The notes under the pieces: model-generated
Databases searched by the model: none
Told to the model about the DNA's origin: nothing
What the model saw: only the letters and a program-made list of their open reading frames with translations
Translations under genes and position numbers: made by a program
Shown: positions 38,340 to 49,993 of the stretch, in pieces
Layout: every line of letters starts with the position of its first letter
How positions within the stretch are numbered: position 1 is the stretch's first letter
Source: Clusia tigrina
Lineage: Eukaryota > Arthropoda > Insecta > Diptera > Clusiidae
Assembly: GCA_920105625.2 (NCBI GenBank)
Contig: CAKKTE020000119.1
Span: forward strand, 372,001 to 436,000
Direction: 5' to 3'
Length of the DNA: 64,000 bases

Positions 38340-40103
38340 CTTGAAATTTTGTAACAATAAAGTACTCGAGCCTCTTGTCAATTTAAGCTCTCGCTCAAAG
38401 CTATGCTACCCTTGAGTCCCAAATCCAACACTGATAAAAATTCAAATGGCCCTAACTTCTATACGGTACGTCCTACACCTATCAAAGTTTGCAACATACA
38501 AATGCTTGTAACTTTTTACTGGAGCGTCATAAAACCTTGAAATTTTGTAACAATAAATTACTCGAGCCTCTTGTCAATTTAACCTATCGCTCAAAGCTAT
38601 GCTACCCTTGAGTCCCAAATCAAACACTGATAAGACTTCAAATGGCCCTAACTTCTATATGGTACGTCCTACACCTATCAAAGTGTGGAAAATACAAATG
38701 CTTGTAACTTTTTACTGGAGCGTCATAAAATGTTGAAGTTTTGTAACAATAAAGTACTCGAGCCTCTTGTCAATTTAACCTATCGGTCAAAGCTATGCTA
38801 CCCTTGAGTCCCAAGTCAAACACTGATAAAACTTCAAATGGCCCTAACTTCTATACGGTACGTCCTAAACCTACCAAAGTGTGCAAAATATAAATGCTTG
38901 TAAATTTTAACTGGAGCGTCATAAAACGTTGAAGTTCTGTAACAATAAAGTACCCGAGGCTCTTGTCAATTTAACTTATCGCTCAAAGCTACGCTACCCT
39001 TGAGTCCCAAATCAAACATTGATAAAACTTCAAATGGCCCTAACTTCTATACGGTACGTACTACACTTTTCAAAGTTTGCAATATACAAATGCTTGTAAC
39101 TTTTTACTGGAGCGTCATAAAACCTTGAAAGTTTGTAACAATAAAGTACTCGAGCCTCTTGTCAATTTAAGCTATCGCTCAATGCTATGCTACCCTTGAG
39201 TCCCAAATCAAACACTGATAAAACTTCAAATGGCCCTAACTTCTATACGGTGCGTCCTACACCTATCAAAGTTTGCAACATACAAATGCTGGTAGCTTTT
39301 TACTGAAGCGTCATAAAACCTTGAAATTTTGTAACAATAAAGTACTCGAGCCTCTTGTCAATTTAAGCTATCGCTCAAAGCTATGCTACCCTTGAGTCCC
39401 AAATCAAACACTGATAAAACTTCAAATGGCCCTAACTTCTATACGGTACGTCCTACACTTATCAAAGTTTGCAACATACAAATGCTTGTAACTTTTTACT
39501 GGAGCGTCATAAAACCTTTAAATTTTGTAACAATAAAGTACTCGAGCCTCTTGTCAATTTAAGCTATCGCTCAAAGCTATGCTACCCGTGAGTCCCAAAT
39601 CAAACACTGATAAAACTTCAAATGGCCCTAACTTCTATACGGTACGTCCTACACCTATCAAAGTTTGCAACATACAAATGCTTGTAACTTTTTACTGGAG
39701 CGTCATAAAACCTTTAAATTTTGTAACAATAAAGTACTCGAGCCTCTTGTCAATTTAAGCTATCGTTCAAAGCTATGCTACCCTTTAGTCCTAAATCAAA
39801 CACTGGTAAAACTTCAAATGGCCCTAACTTCTATTCGGTACGTCCTACACCTATCAAAGTTTGCAAAATACAAATGTTTGTGACTTTTTACTGGAGCGTC
39901 ATAAAACCTTGAAATTTTGTAACAATAAAGTACTCGAGCCTCTTGTCAATTTAAGCTATCGCTCAAGGCTATTATACCCTTGAGTCCCAAATCAAACACT
40001 GATAAAACTTCAAATGGCCCTAACTTCTATACGGTACGTCCTACACCTATCAACGTTTGCAACATACAAATGCTTGTAACTTTTTACTGGAGCGTCATAA
40101 AAC
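38340..40103 (+). repeat. Duplicated block, copy 1 (partner at 44133-46092)
   Basis: Starts with the rare AAGCTCTCGC and GATAAAAATTC variants, passes through GATAAGACTTC with GTGTGGAAAATAC and the divergent module, then GGTGCGTCC with GCTGGTAGC, and reaches the CCCTTTAGTCC with TATTCGG monomer. The partner block has one extra 196-bp monomer before the divergent module. Confidence 0.85.
38732..39123 (+). repeat. Divergent two-monomer module, copy 2
   Basis: Same variant set as copy 1, with ACCTACCAAAGTG near 38870. The GGCCGTAACTTCTCTACGG monomer that precedes other copies is missing here, and TGTTGAAG is fused directly to the AACCTATCGGTC unit. Confidence 0.9.
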
Positions 40104-40272
40104 CTTGAAATTTTGTAACAATAAAGTACTCGAGCCTCTTGTCAATAAAAGCTATCGCTCAAAGCTATGCTACCCTTGAGTCCCAAATCTAACTTCTATA
40201 CGGTACGTCCTACACTTATCAAAGTGTGCAACATACAAATGCTTGTAACTTTTTACTGGAGCGTCATAAAAC
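40104..40272 (+). repeat. 169-bp monomer with a 27-bp deletion
   Basis: CCCAAATCTAAC is joined directly to TTCTATACGG. Compared with the CCCAAATCTAACACTG type (for example near 46172) 27 bases are missing, one copy of TAAC plus the 23 bases up to the next TAAC. It is the only unit of this length I found. Confidence 0.88.
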
Positions 40273-43200
40273 CTTTAAATTTTGTAACAATAAAGTACTC
40301 GTGCCTCTTGTCAATTTAAGCTATCGCTCAAAGCTATGCTACCCTTGAGTCCCAAATCCAACACTGATAAAACTTCAAATGGCCCTAACTTCTATACGGT
40401 ACGTCCTACACCTATCAAAGTTTGCAACATACAAATGCTTGTAACTTTTTACTGGAGCGTCATAAAACCTTGAAATTTTGTAACAATAAAGTACTCGAGC
40501 CTCTCGTCAATAAAAGCTATCGCTCAAAGCTATGCTACCGTTGAGTACCGAATCAAACACTGATAAAGCTTCAAATGGCCCTAACTTCTATAAAAGTTTG
40601 CAACATACAAATGCTTGTAACTTTTTACTGGAGCGTCATAAAACCTTGAAATTTTGTAACAATAAAGTACTCGAGCCTCTTGTCAATTTAAGCTATCGCT
40701 CAAGGCTATTATACCCTTGAGTCCCAAATCAAACACTGATAAAACTTCAAATGGCCCTAACTTCTATACGGTACGTCCTACACCTATCAACGTTTGCAAC
40801 ATACAAATGCTTGTAACTTTTTACTGGAGCGTCATAAAAACTTGAAATTTTGTAACAATAAAGTACTCGAGCCTCTTGTCAATTTAAGCTATCGTTCAAA
40901 GCTATGCTACCCTTTAGTCCTAAATCAAACACTGGTAAAACTTCAAATGGCCCTAACTTCTATTCGGTACGTCCTACACCTATCAAAGTTTGCAACATAC
41001 AAATGTTTGTGACTTTTTACTGGAGCGTCATAAAACCTTGAAATTTTGTAACAATAAAGTACTCGAGCCTCTTGTCAATTTAAGCTATCGCTCAAGGCTA
41101 TTATACCCTTGAGTCCCAAATCAAACATTGATAAAACTTCAAATGGCCCTAACTTCTATACGGTACGTCCTACACCTATCAACGTTTGCAACATACCAAT
41201 GCTTGTAACTTTTTACTGGAGCGTCATAAAACCTTGAAATTTTGTAACAATAAAGTACTCGAGCCTCTTGTCAATAAAAGCTATCGCTCAAAGCTATGCT
41301 ACCCTTGAGTCCCAAATCCAACACTGATAAAACTTCAAATGGCCCTAACTTCTATACGGTACGTCCTACACCTATCAAAGTTTGCAACATACAAATGCTT
41401 GTAACTTTTTACTGGAGCGTCATAAAAACTTGAAATTTTGTAACAATAAAGTACTCGAGCCTCTTGTCAATTTAAGCTATCGCTCAAAGCTATGCTACCC
41501 GTGAGTCCCAAATCAAACACTGATAAAACTTCAAATGGCCCTAACTTCTATACGGTACGTCCTACACCTATCAAAGTTTGCAACATACAAATGCTTGTAA
41601 CTTTTTACTGGAGCGTCATAAAACCTTTAAATTTTGTAACAATAAAGTACTCGAGCCTCTCGTCAATAAAAGCTATTGCTCAAAGCTATGCTAACCTTGA
41701 TTCCCAAATCAAAGACTGATAAAGCTTCAAATGGCCCTAACTTCTACAAAAGTTTGCAACATACAAATGCTTGTAACTTTTTACTGGAGCGTCATAAAAC
41801 CTTGAAATTTTGTAACAATAGAGAACTCGAGCCTCTTGTCAATTTAAGTTATCGTTCAAAGCTATGCTACCCTTTAGTCCTAAATCAAACACTGGTAAAA
41901 CTTCAAATGGCCCTAACTTCTATTCGGTACGTCCTACACCTATCAAAGTTTGCAACATACAAATGTTTGTAACTTTTTCCTGGAGCGTCATAAAACCTTG
42001 AAATTTTGTAACAATAAAGTACTCGAGCCTCTTGTCAATTTAAGCTATCGCTGAAGGCTATTATACCCTTGAGTCCCAAATCAAACACTGATAAAACTTC
42101 AAATGGCCCTAACTTCTATACGGTACGTCCTACACCTATCAACGTTTGCAACATACAAATGCTTGTAACTTTTTACTGGAGCGCCATAAAACCTTGAAAT
42201 TTTGTAACAATAAAGTACTCGAGCCTCTTGTCAATTTAAGTTATCGCTCAAAGCTATGCTACCCTTGAGTCCCAAATCAAACATTGATAAAACTTCAAAT
42301 GGCCCTAACTTCTATACGGTACGTACTACACTTTTCAAAATTTGCAACATACAAATGCTTGTAACTTTTTACTGGAGCGTCATAAAACCTTGAAATTTTG
42401 TAACAATAAAGTAATCGAGCCTCTTGTCAATTTAAGCTATCGCTCAATGCTATGCTACCCTTGAGTCCCAAATCAAACACTGATAAAACTTCAAATGGCC
42501 CTAACTTCTATACGGTACGTCCTACACCTATCAAAGTTTGCAACATACAAATGCTGGTAGCTTTTTACTGAAGCGTCATAAAACCTTGAAATTTTGTAAC
42601 AATAAAGTACTCGAGCCTCTTGTCAATTTAAGCTATCGCTCAAAGCTATGCTACCCTTGAGTCCCAAATCAAACAATGATAAAACTTCAAATGGCCCTAA
42701 CTTCTATACGGTACGTCCTACACTTATCAAAGTGTGCAACATACAAATGCTTGTAACTTTTTACTGGAGCGTCATAAAACCTTTAAATTTTGTAACAATA
42801 AAGTACTCGTGGCTCTTGTCAATTTAAGCTATCGCTCAAAGCTATGCTACCCTTGAGTCCCAAATCCAACAGTGATAAAACTTCAAATGGCCCTAACTTC
42901 TATACGGTACGTCCTACACCTATCAAAGTTTGCAACATACAAATGCTTGTAACTTTTTACTGGAGCGTCATAAAACCTTGAAATTTTGTAACAATAAAGT
43001 ACTCGAGCCTCTCGTCAATAAAAGCTATCGCTCAAAGCTATGCTACCGTTGAGTACCGAATCAAACACTGATAAAGCTTCAAATGGCCCTAACTTCTATA
43101 AAAGTTTGCAACATACAAATGCTTGTAACTTTTTACTGGAGCGTCATAAAACCTTGAAATTTTGTAACAATAAAGTACTCGAGCCTCTTGTCAATTTAAG

Positions 43201-44132
43201 CTATCGCTCAAGGCTATTATACCCTTGAGTCCCAAATCAAACACTGGTAAAACTTCAAATGGCCCTAAGTTCTATACGGTACGTCCTACACCTATCAAAG
43301 TTTGCAACATACAAATGCTTGTAACTTTTCACTGGAGCGTCATAAAACCTTGAAATTTTGTAACAATAAAGTACTCGAGCCTCTTGTCAATTTAAGTTAT
43401 CGCTCAAAGCTATGCTACCCTTGATTCCCAAATCAAACATTGATAAAACTTCAAATGGCCCTAACTTCTATACGGTACGTACTACACTTTTCAAAGTTTG
43501 CAACATACAAATGCTTGTAACTTTTTACTGGAGCGTCATAAAACCTTGAAATTTTGTAACAATAAAGTACTCGATCCTCTTGTCAATTTAAGCTATCGCT
43601 CAAAGCTATGCTACCCGTGAGTCCCAAATCAAACACTGATAAAACTTCAAATGGCCCTAACTTCTATACGGTACGTCCTACACCTATCAAAGTTTGCAAC
43701 ATACAAATGCTTGTAACTTTTTACTGGAGCGTCATAAAACCTTTAAATTTTGTAACAATAAAGTACTCGAGCCTCTTGTCAATTTAAGCTATCGCTCAAA
43801 GCTATGCTACCCTTGAGTCCCAAATCCAACACTGATAAAACTCCAAATGGCCCTAACTTCTATACGGTACGTCCTACACCTATCAAAGTTTGCAACATAC
43901 AAATGCTTGTAACTTTTTACTGGAGCGTCATAAAACCTTTAAATTTTGTAACAATAAAGTACTCGAGCCTCTTGTCAATTTAAGCTATCGCTCAAAGCTA
44001 TGCTACCCTAAAGTCCCAAATCCAACACTGATAAAACTTCAAATGGCCCTAACTTCTATACGGTACGTCCTACACCTATCAAAGTTTGCAACATACAAAT
44101 GCTTGTAACTTTTTACTGGAGCGTCATAAAAC

Positions 44133-46092
44133 CTTGAAATTTTGTAACAATAAAGTACTCGAGCCTCTTGTCAATTTAAGCTCTCGCTCAAAGCTATGCT
44201 ACCCTTGAGTCCCAAATCCAACACTGATAAAAATTCAAATGGCCCTAACTTCTATACGGTACGTCCTACACCTATCAAAGTTTGCAACATACAAATGCTT
44301 GTAACTTTTTACTGGAGCGTCATAAAACCTTGAAATTTTGTAACAATAAATTACTCGAGCCTCTTGTCAATTTAACCTATCGCTCAAAGCTATGCTACCC
44401 TTGAGTCCCAAATCAAACACTGATAAGACTTCAAATGGCCCTAACTTCTATATGGTACGTCCTACACCTATCAAAGTGTGGAAAATACAAATGCTTGTAA
44501 CTTTTTACTGGAGCGTCATAAAATGTTGAAGTTTTGTAACAATAAAGTACTCGAGCCTCTTGTCAATTTAACCTATCGCTCAAAGCTATACTACCCTTGA
44601 GTCCCAAATCTAACACTGATAAAACTTCAAATGGCCGTAACTTCTCTACGGTACGTCGTACACCTAACAAAGTTTGCAACATACAAATGCTTGTAACTTT
44701 TTACTGGAGCGTCATAAAACGTTGAAGTTTTGTAACAATAAAGTACTCGAGCCTCTTGTCAATTTAACCTATCGGTCAAAGCTATGCTACCCTTGAGTCC
44801 CAAGTCAAACACTGATAAAACTTCAAATGGCCCTAACTTCTATACGGTACGTCCTACACCTACCAAAGTGTGCAAAATATAAATGCTTGTAAATTTTAAC
44901 TGGAGCGTCATAAAACGTTGAAGTTCTGTAACAATAAAGTACCCGAGGCTCTTGTCAATTTAACTTATCGCTCAAAGCTACGCTACCCTTGAGTCCCAAA
45001 TCAAATATTGATAAAACTTCAAATGGCCCTAACTTCTATACGGTACGTACTACACTTTTCAAAGTTTGCAATATACAAATGCTTGTAACTTTTTACTGGA
45101 GCGTCATAAAACCTTGAAATTTTGTAACAATAAAGTACTCGAGCCTCTTGTCAATTTAAGCTATCGCTCAATGCTATGCTACCCTTGAGTCCTAAATCAA
45201 ACACTGATAAAACTTCAAATGGCCCTAACTTCTATACGGTGCGTCCTACACCTATCAAAGTTTGCAACATACAAATGCTGGTAGCTTTTTACTGAAGCGT
45301 CATAAAACCTTGAAATTTTGTAACAATAAAGTACTCGAGCCTCTTGTCAATTTAAGCTATCGCTCAAAGCTATGCTACCCTTGAGTCCCAAATCAAACAC
45401 TGATAAAACTTCAAATGGCCCTAACTTCTATACGGTACGTCCTACACTTATCAAAGTTTGCAACATACAAATGCTTGTAACTTTTTACTGGAGCGTCATA
45501 AAACCTTTAAATTTTGTAACAATAAAGTACTCGAGCCTCTTGTCAATTTAAGCTATCGCTCAAAGCTATGCTACCCGTGAGTCCCAAATCAAACACTGAT
45601 AAAACTTCAAATGGCCCTAACTTCTATACGGTACGTCCTACACCTATCAAAGTTTGCAACATACAAATGCTTGTAACTTTTTACTGGAGCGTCATAAAAC
45701 CTTTAAATTTTGTAACAATAAAGTACTCGAGCCTCTTGTCAATTTAAGCTATCGTTCAAAGCTATGCTACCCTTTAGTCCTAAATCAAACACTGGTAAAA
45801 CTTCAAATGGCCCTAACTTCTATTCGGTACGTCCTACACCTATCAAAGTTTGCAACATACAAATGTTTGTGACTTTTTACTGGAGCGTCATAAAACCTTG
45901 AAATTTTGTAACAATAAAGTACTCGAGCCTCTTGTCAATTTAAGCTATCGCTCAAGGCTATTATACCCTTGAGTCCCAAATCAAACACTGATAAAACTTC
46001 AAATGACCCTAACTTCTATACGGTACGTCCTACACCTATCAACGTTTGCAACATACAAATGCTTGTAACTTTTTACTGGAGCGTCATAAAAC
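44133..46092 (+). repeat. Duplicated block, copy 2 (partner at 38340-40103)
   Basis: Same order of rare variants as 38340-40103, with the additional GGCCGTAACTTCTCTACGG monomer at 44525-44720. The extra unit matches the arrangement at 32851, so the shorter copy probably lost it. Confidence 0.85.
44721..45112 (+). repeat. Divergent two-monomer module, copy 3
   Basis: Same set of variants, 5989 bp after copy 2. It is preceded by the CCCAAATCTAACACTG and GGCCGTAACTTCTCTACGG monomer at 44525. CAAATATTG near 45002 is private. Confidence 0.9.
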
Positions 46093-46288
46093 CTTTAAAT
46101 TTTGTAACAATAAAGTACTCGAGCCTCTTGTCAATAAAAGCTATCGCTCAAAGCTATGCTACCCTTGAGTCCCAAATCTAACACTGATAAAACTTCAAAT
46201 GGCCGTAACTTCTCTACGGTACGTCCTACACCTAACAAAGTTTGCAACATACAAATGCTTGTAACTTTTTACTGGAGCGTCATAAAAT

Positions 46289-46680
46289 GTTGAAGTTTTG
46301 TAACAATAAAGTACTCGAGCCTCTTGTCAATTTAACCTATCGGTCAAAGCTATGCTACCCTTGAGTCCCAAGTCAAACACTGATAAAACTTCAGATGGCC
46401 CTAACTTCTATACGGTACGTCCTACACCTACCAAAGTGTGCAAAATATAAATGCTTGTAAATTTTAACTGGAGCGTCATAAAACGTTGAAGTTCTGTAAC
46501 AATAAAGTACCCGAGGCTCTTGTCAATTTAAGCTATCGCTCAAAGCTACGCTACCCTTGAGTCCCAAATCAAACATTGATACAACTTCAAATGGCCATAA
46601 CTTCTATACGGTACGTACTACACTTTTCAAAGTTTGCAATATACAAATGCTTGTAACTTTTTACTGGAGCGTCATAAAAC
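46289..46680 (+). repeat. Divergent two-monomer module, copy 4
   Basis: 1568 bp (eight units of 196) after copy 3. Shares TTCAGATGGCCC, GATACAACTTC and GGCCATAAC with copies 5 and 6. In the second monomer AAGCTATCGC replaces AACTTATCGC. Confidence 0.9.
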
Positions 46681-48425
46681 CTTGAAATTTTGTAACAATA
46701 AAGTACTCGAGCCTCTTGTCAATTTAAGCTATCGCTCAATGCTATGCTACCCTTGAGTCCCAAATCAAACACTGATAAAACTTCAAATGGCCCTAACTTC
46801 TATACGGTACGTCCTACACCTATCAAAGTTTGCAACATACAAATGCTGGTAGCTTTTTACTGAAGCGTCATAAAACCTTGAAATTTTGTAACAATAAAGT
46901 ACTCGAGCCTCTTGTCAATTTAAGCTATCGCTCAAAGCTATGCTACCCTTGAGTCCCAAATCAAACACTGATAAAACTTCAAATGGCCCTAACTTCTATA
47001 CGGTACGTCCTACACTTATCAAAGTTTGCAACATACAAATGCTTGTAACTTTTTACTGGAGCGTCATAAAACCTTTAAATTTTGTAACAATAAAGTACTC
47101 GAGCCTCTTGTCAATTTAAGCTATCGCTCAAAGCTATGCTACCCTTGAGTCCCAAATCAAACACTGATAAAACTGCAAATGGCCCTAACTTCTATACGGT
47201 ACGTCCTACACCTATCAAAGTTTGCAAACATACAAATGCTTGTAACTTTTTACTGGAGCGTCATAAAACCTTGAAATTTTGTAACAATAAAGTACTCGAG
47301 CCTCTTGTCAATTTAAGCTATCGCTCAAAGCTATGCTACCCGTGAGTCCCAAATCAAACACTGATAAAACTTCAAATGGCCCTAACTTCTATACGGTACG
47401 TCCTACACCTATCAAAGTTTGCAACATACAAATGCTTGTAACTTTTTACAGGAGCGTCATAAAACCTTTAAATTTTGTAACAAAAAAGTACTCGAGCCTC
47501 TCGTCAATAAAAGCTATTGCTCAAAGCTATGCTAACCTTGATTCCCAAATCAAAGACTGATAAAGCTTCAAATGGCCCTAACTTCTACAAAAGTTTGCAA
47601 CATACAAACGCTTGTAACTTTTTACTGGAGCGTCATAAAAACTTGAAATTTTGTAACAATAAAGTACTCGAGCCTCTTGTCAATTTAAGCTATCGCTCAA
47701 AGCTATGCTACCCGTGAGTCCCAAATCAAACACTGATAAAACTTCAAATGGCCCTAACTTCTATACGGTACGTACTACACTTTTCAAAGTTTGCAATATA
47801 CAAATGCTTGTAACTTTTTACTGGAGCGTCATAAAACCTTGAAATTTTGTAACAATAAAGTACTCGAGCCTCTTGTCAATTTAAGCTATCGCTCAATGCT
47901 ATGCTACCCTTGAGTCCCAAATCAAACACTGATAAAACTTCAAATGGCCCTAACTTCTATACGGTGCGTCCTACACCTATCAAAGTTTGCAACATACAAA
48001 TGCTGGTAGCTTTTTACTGAAGCGTCATAAAACCTTGAAATTTTGTAACAATAAAGTACTCGAGCCTCTTGTCAATTTAAGCTATCGCTCAAAGCTATGC
48101 TACCCTTGAGTCCCAAATCAAACACTGATAAAACTTCAAATGGCCCTAACTTCTATACGGTACGTCCTACACTTATCAAAGTTTGCAACATACAAATGCT
48201 TGTAACTTTTTACTGGAGCGTCATAAAACCTTTAAATTTTGTAACAATAAAGTACTCGAGCCTCTTGTCAATTTAAGCTATCGTTCAAAGCTATGCTACC
48301 CTTTAGTCCTAAATCAAACACTGGTAAAACTTCAAATGGCCCTAACTTCTATTCGGTACGTCCTACACCTATCAAAGTTTGCAACATACAAATGTTTGTG
48401 ACTTTTTACTGGAGCGTCATAAAAC

Positions 48426-49209
48426 CTTGAAATTTTGTAACAATAAAGTACTCGAGCCTCTTGTCAATTTAAGCTATCGCTCAAGGCTATTATACCCTTG
48501 AGTCCCAAATCAAACACTGATAAAACTTCAAATGGCCGTAACTTCTCTACGGTACGTCCTACACCTAACAAAGTTTGCAACATACAAATGCTTGTAACTT
48601 TTTACTGGAGCGTCATAAAACGTTGAAGTTTTGTAACAATAAAGTACTCGAGCCTCTTGTCAATTTAACCTATCGGTCAAAGCTATGCTACCCTTGAGTC
48701 CCAAATCAAACACTGATAAAACTTCAGATGGCCCTAACTTCTATACGGTACGTCCTACACCTACCAAAGTGTGCAAAATATAAATGCTTGTAAATTTTAA
48801 CTGGAGCGTCATAAAACGTTGAAGTTCTGTAACAATAAAGTACCCGAGGCTCTTGTCAATTTAACTTATCGCTCAAAGCTACGCTACCCTTGAGTCCCAA
48901 ATCAAACATTGATACAACTTCAAATGGCCATAACTTCTATACGGTACGTACTACACTTTTCAAAGTTTGCAATATACAAATGCTTGTAACTTTTTACTGG
49001 AGCGTCATAAAACCTTGAAATTTTGTAACAATAAAGTACTCGAGCCTCTTGTCAATTTAAGCTATCGCTCAATGCTATGCTACCCTTGAGTCCCAAATCA
49101 AACACTGATAAAACTTCAAATGGCCCTAACTTCTATACGGTACGTCCTACACCTATCAAAGTTTGCAACATACAAATGTTTGTGACTTTTTACTGGAGCG
49201 TCATAAAAC
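48426..49209 (+). repeat. 784-bp tandem duplication (4 monomers), copy 1
   Basis: Holds the GGCTATTATACC, GGCCGTAACTTCTCTACGG, and two divergent monomers, then a CTCAATGCTATGC monomer that ends in GTTTGTGAC. GTTTGTGAC occurs at 48394 and 49178, exactly 784 bp apart. The last monomer is a hybrid, because the equivalent in copy 2 ends in GCTGGTAGCTTTTTACTGAAGC. Confidence 0.9.
48622..49013 (+). repeat. Divergent two-monomer module, copy 5
   Basis: First member of the 784-bp tandem pair. It has CCCAAATCAAACACTG where most copies have CCCAAGTCAAAC. Confidence 0.9.
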
Positions 49210-49993
49210 CTTGAAATTTTGTAACAATAAAGTACTCGAGCCTCTTGTCAATTTAAGCTATCGCTCAAGGCTATTATACCCTTGAGTCCCAAATCAAACA
49301 CTGATAAAACTTCAAATGGCCGTAACTTCTCTACGGTACGTCCTACACCTAACAAAGTTTGCAACATACAAATGCTTGTAACTTTTTACTGGAGCGTCAT
49401 AAAACGTTGAAGTTTTGTAACAATAAAGTACTCGAGCCTCTTGTCAATTTAACCTATCGGTCAAAGCTATGCTACCCTTGAGTCCCAAGTCAAACACTGA
49501 TAAAACTTCAGATGGCCCTAACTTCTATACGGTACGTCCTACACCTACCAAAGTGTGCAAAATATAAATGCTTGTAAATTTTAACTGGAGCGTCATAAAA
49601 CGTTGAAGTTCTGTAACAATAAAGTACCCGAGGCTCTTGTCAATTTAACTTATCGCTCAAAGCTACGCTACCCTTGAGTCCCAAATCAAACATTGATACA
49701 ACTTCAAATGGCCATAACTTCTATACGGTACGTACTACACTTTTCAAAGTTTGCAATATACAAATGCTTGTAACTTTTTACTGGAGCGTCATAAAACCTT
49801 GAAATTTTGTAACAATAAAGTACTCGAGCCTCTTGTCAATTTAAGCTATCGCTCAATGCTATGCTACCCTTGAGTCCCAAATCAAACACTGATAAAACTT
49901 CAAATGGCCCTAACTTCTATACGGTACGTCCTACACCTATCAAAGTTTGCAACATACAAATGCTGGTAGCTTTTTACTGAAGCGTCATAAAAC
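49210..49993 (+). repeat. 784-bp tandem duplication, copy 2
   Basis: Same order of four monomer types as 48426-49209, with the same GATACAACTTC and GGCCATAAC variants. The final monomer carries GCTGGTAGC and is followed by the normal CACTTATC unit, so this copy keeps the original right border. Confidence 0.9.
49406..49797 (+). repeat. Divergent two-monomer module, copy 6
   Basis: Second member of the 784-bp pair, carrying TTCAGATGGCCC and GATACAACTTC as in copy 5, and CCCAAGTCAAAC. Confidence 0.9.

Larger units (their letters stand above)
28342..40103 (+). repeat. Domain of 196-bp monomers only
   Basis: From the end of the short monomer at 28166 up to the 169-bp unit there are about 60 consecutive monomers without a single 176-bp unit, whereas the first 28 kb has one about every 590 bp. 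The absence is clear because every unit here has the CGGTACGT-type segment (or close variants such as CGATACGT). Typical variants are CCCAAATCCAACACTG, GTACTACACTTTTC, CTCAATGCTATGC and GCTGGTAGCTTTTTACTGAAGC. No gene. Confidence 0.9.

Noticed and set aside
41492..41719. 75-residue open frames in long monomers with ACCCGTGAG (also 47333, 50646, 51018, 51978, 54310)
   Set aside because: The CTTGAG to CGTGAG variant removes a stop in that frame. The translation is low in complexity and tracks the monomer; no domain is recognisable.
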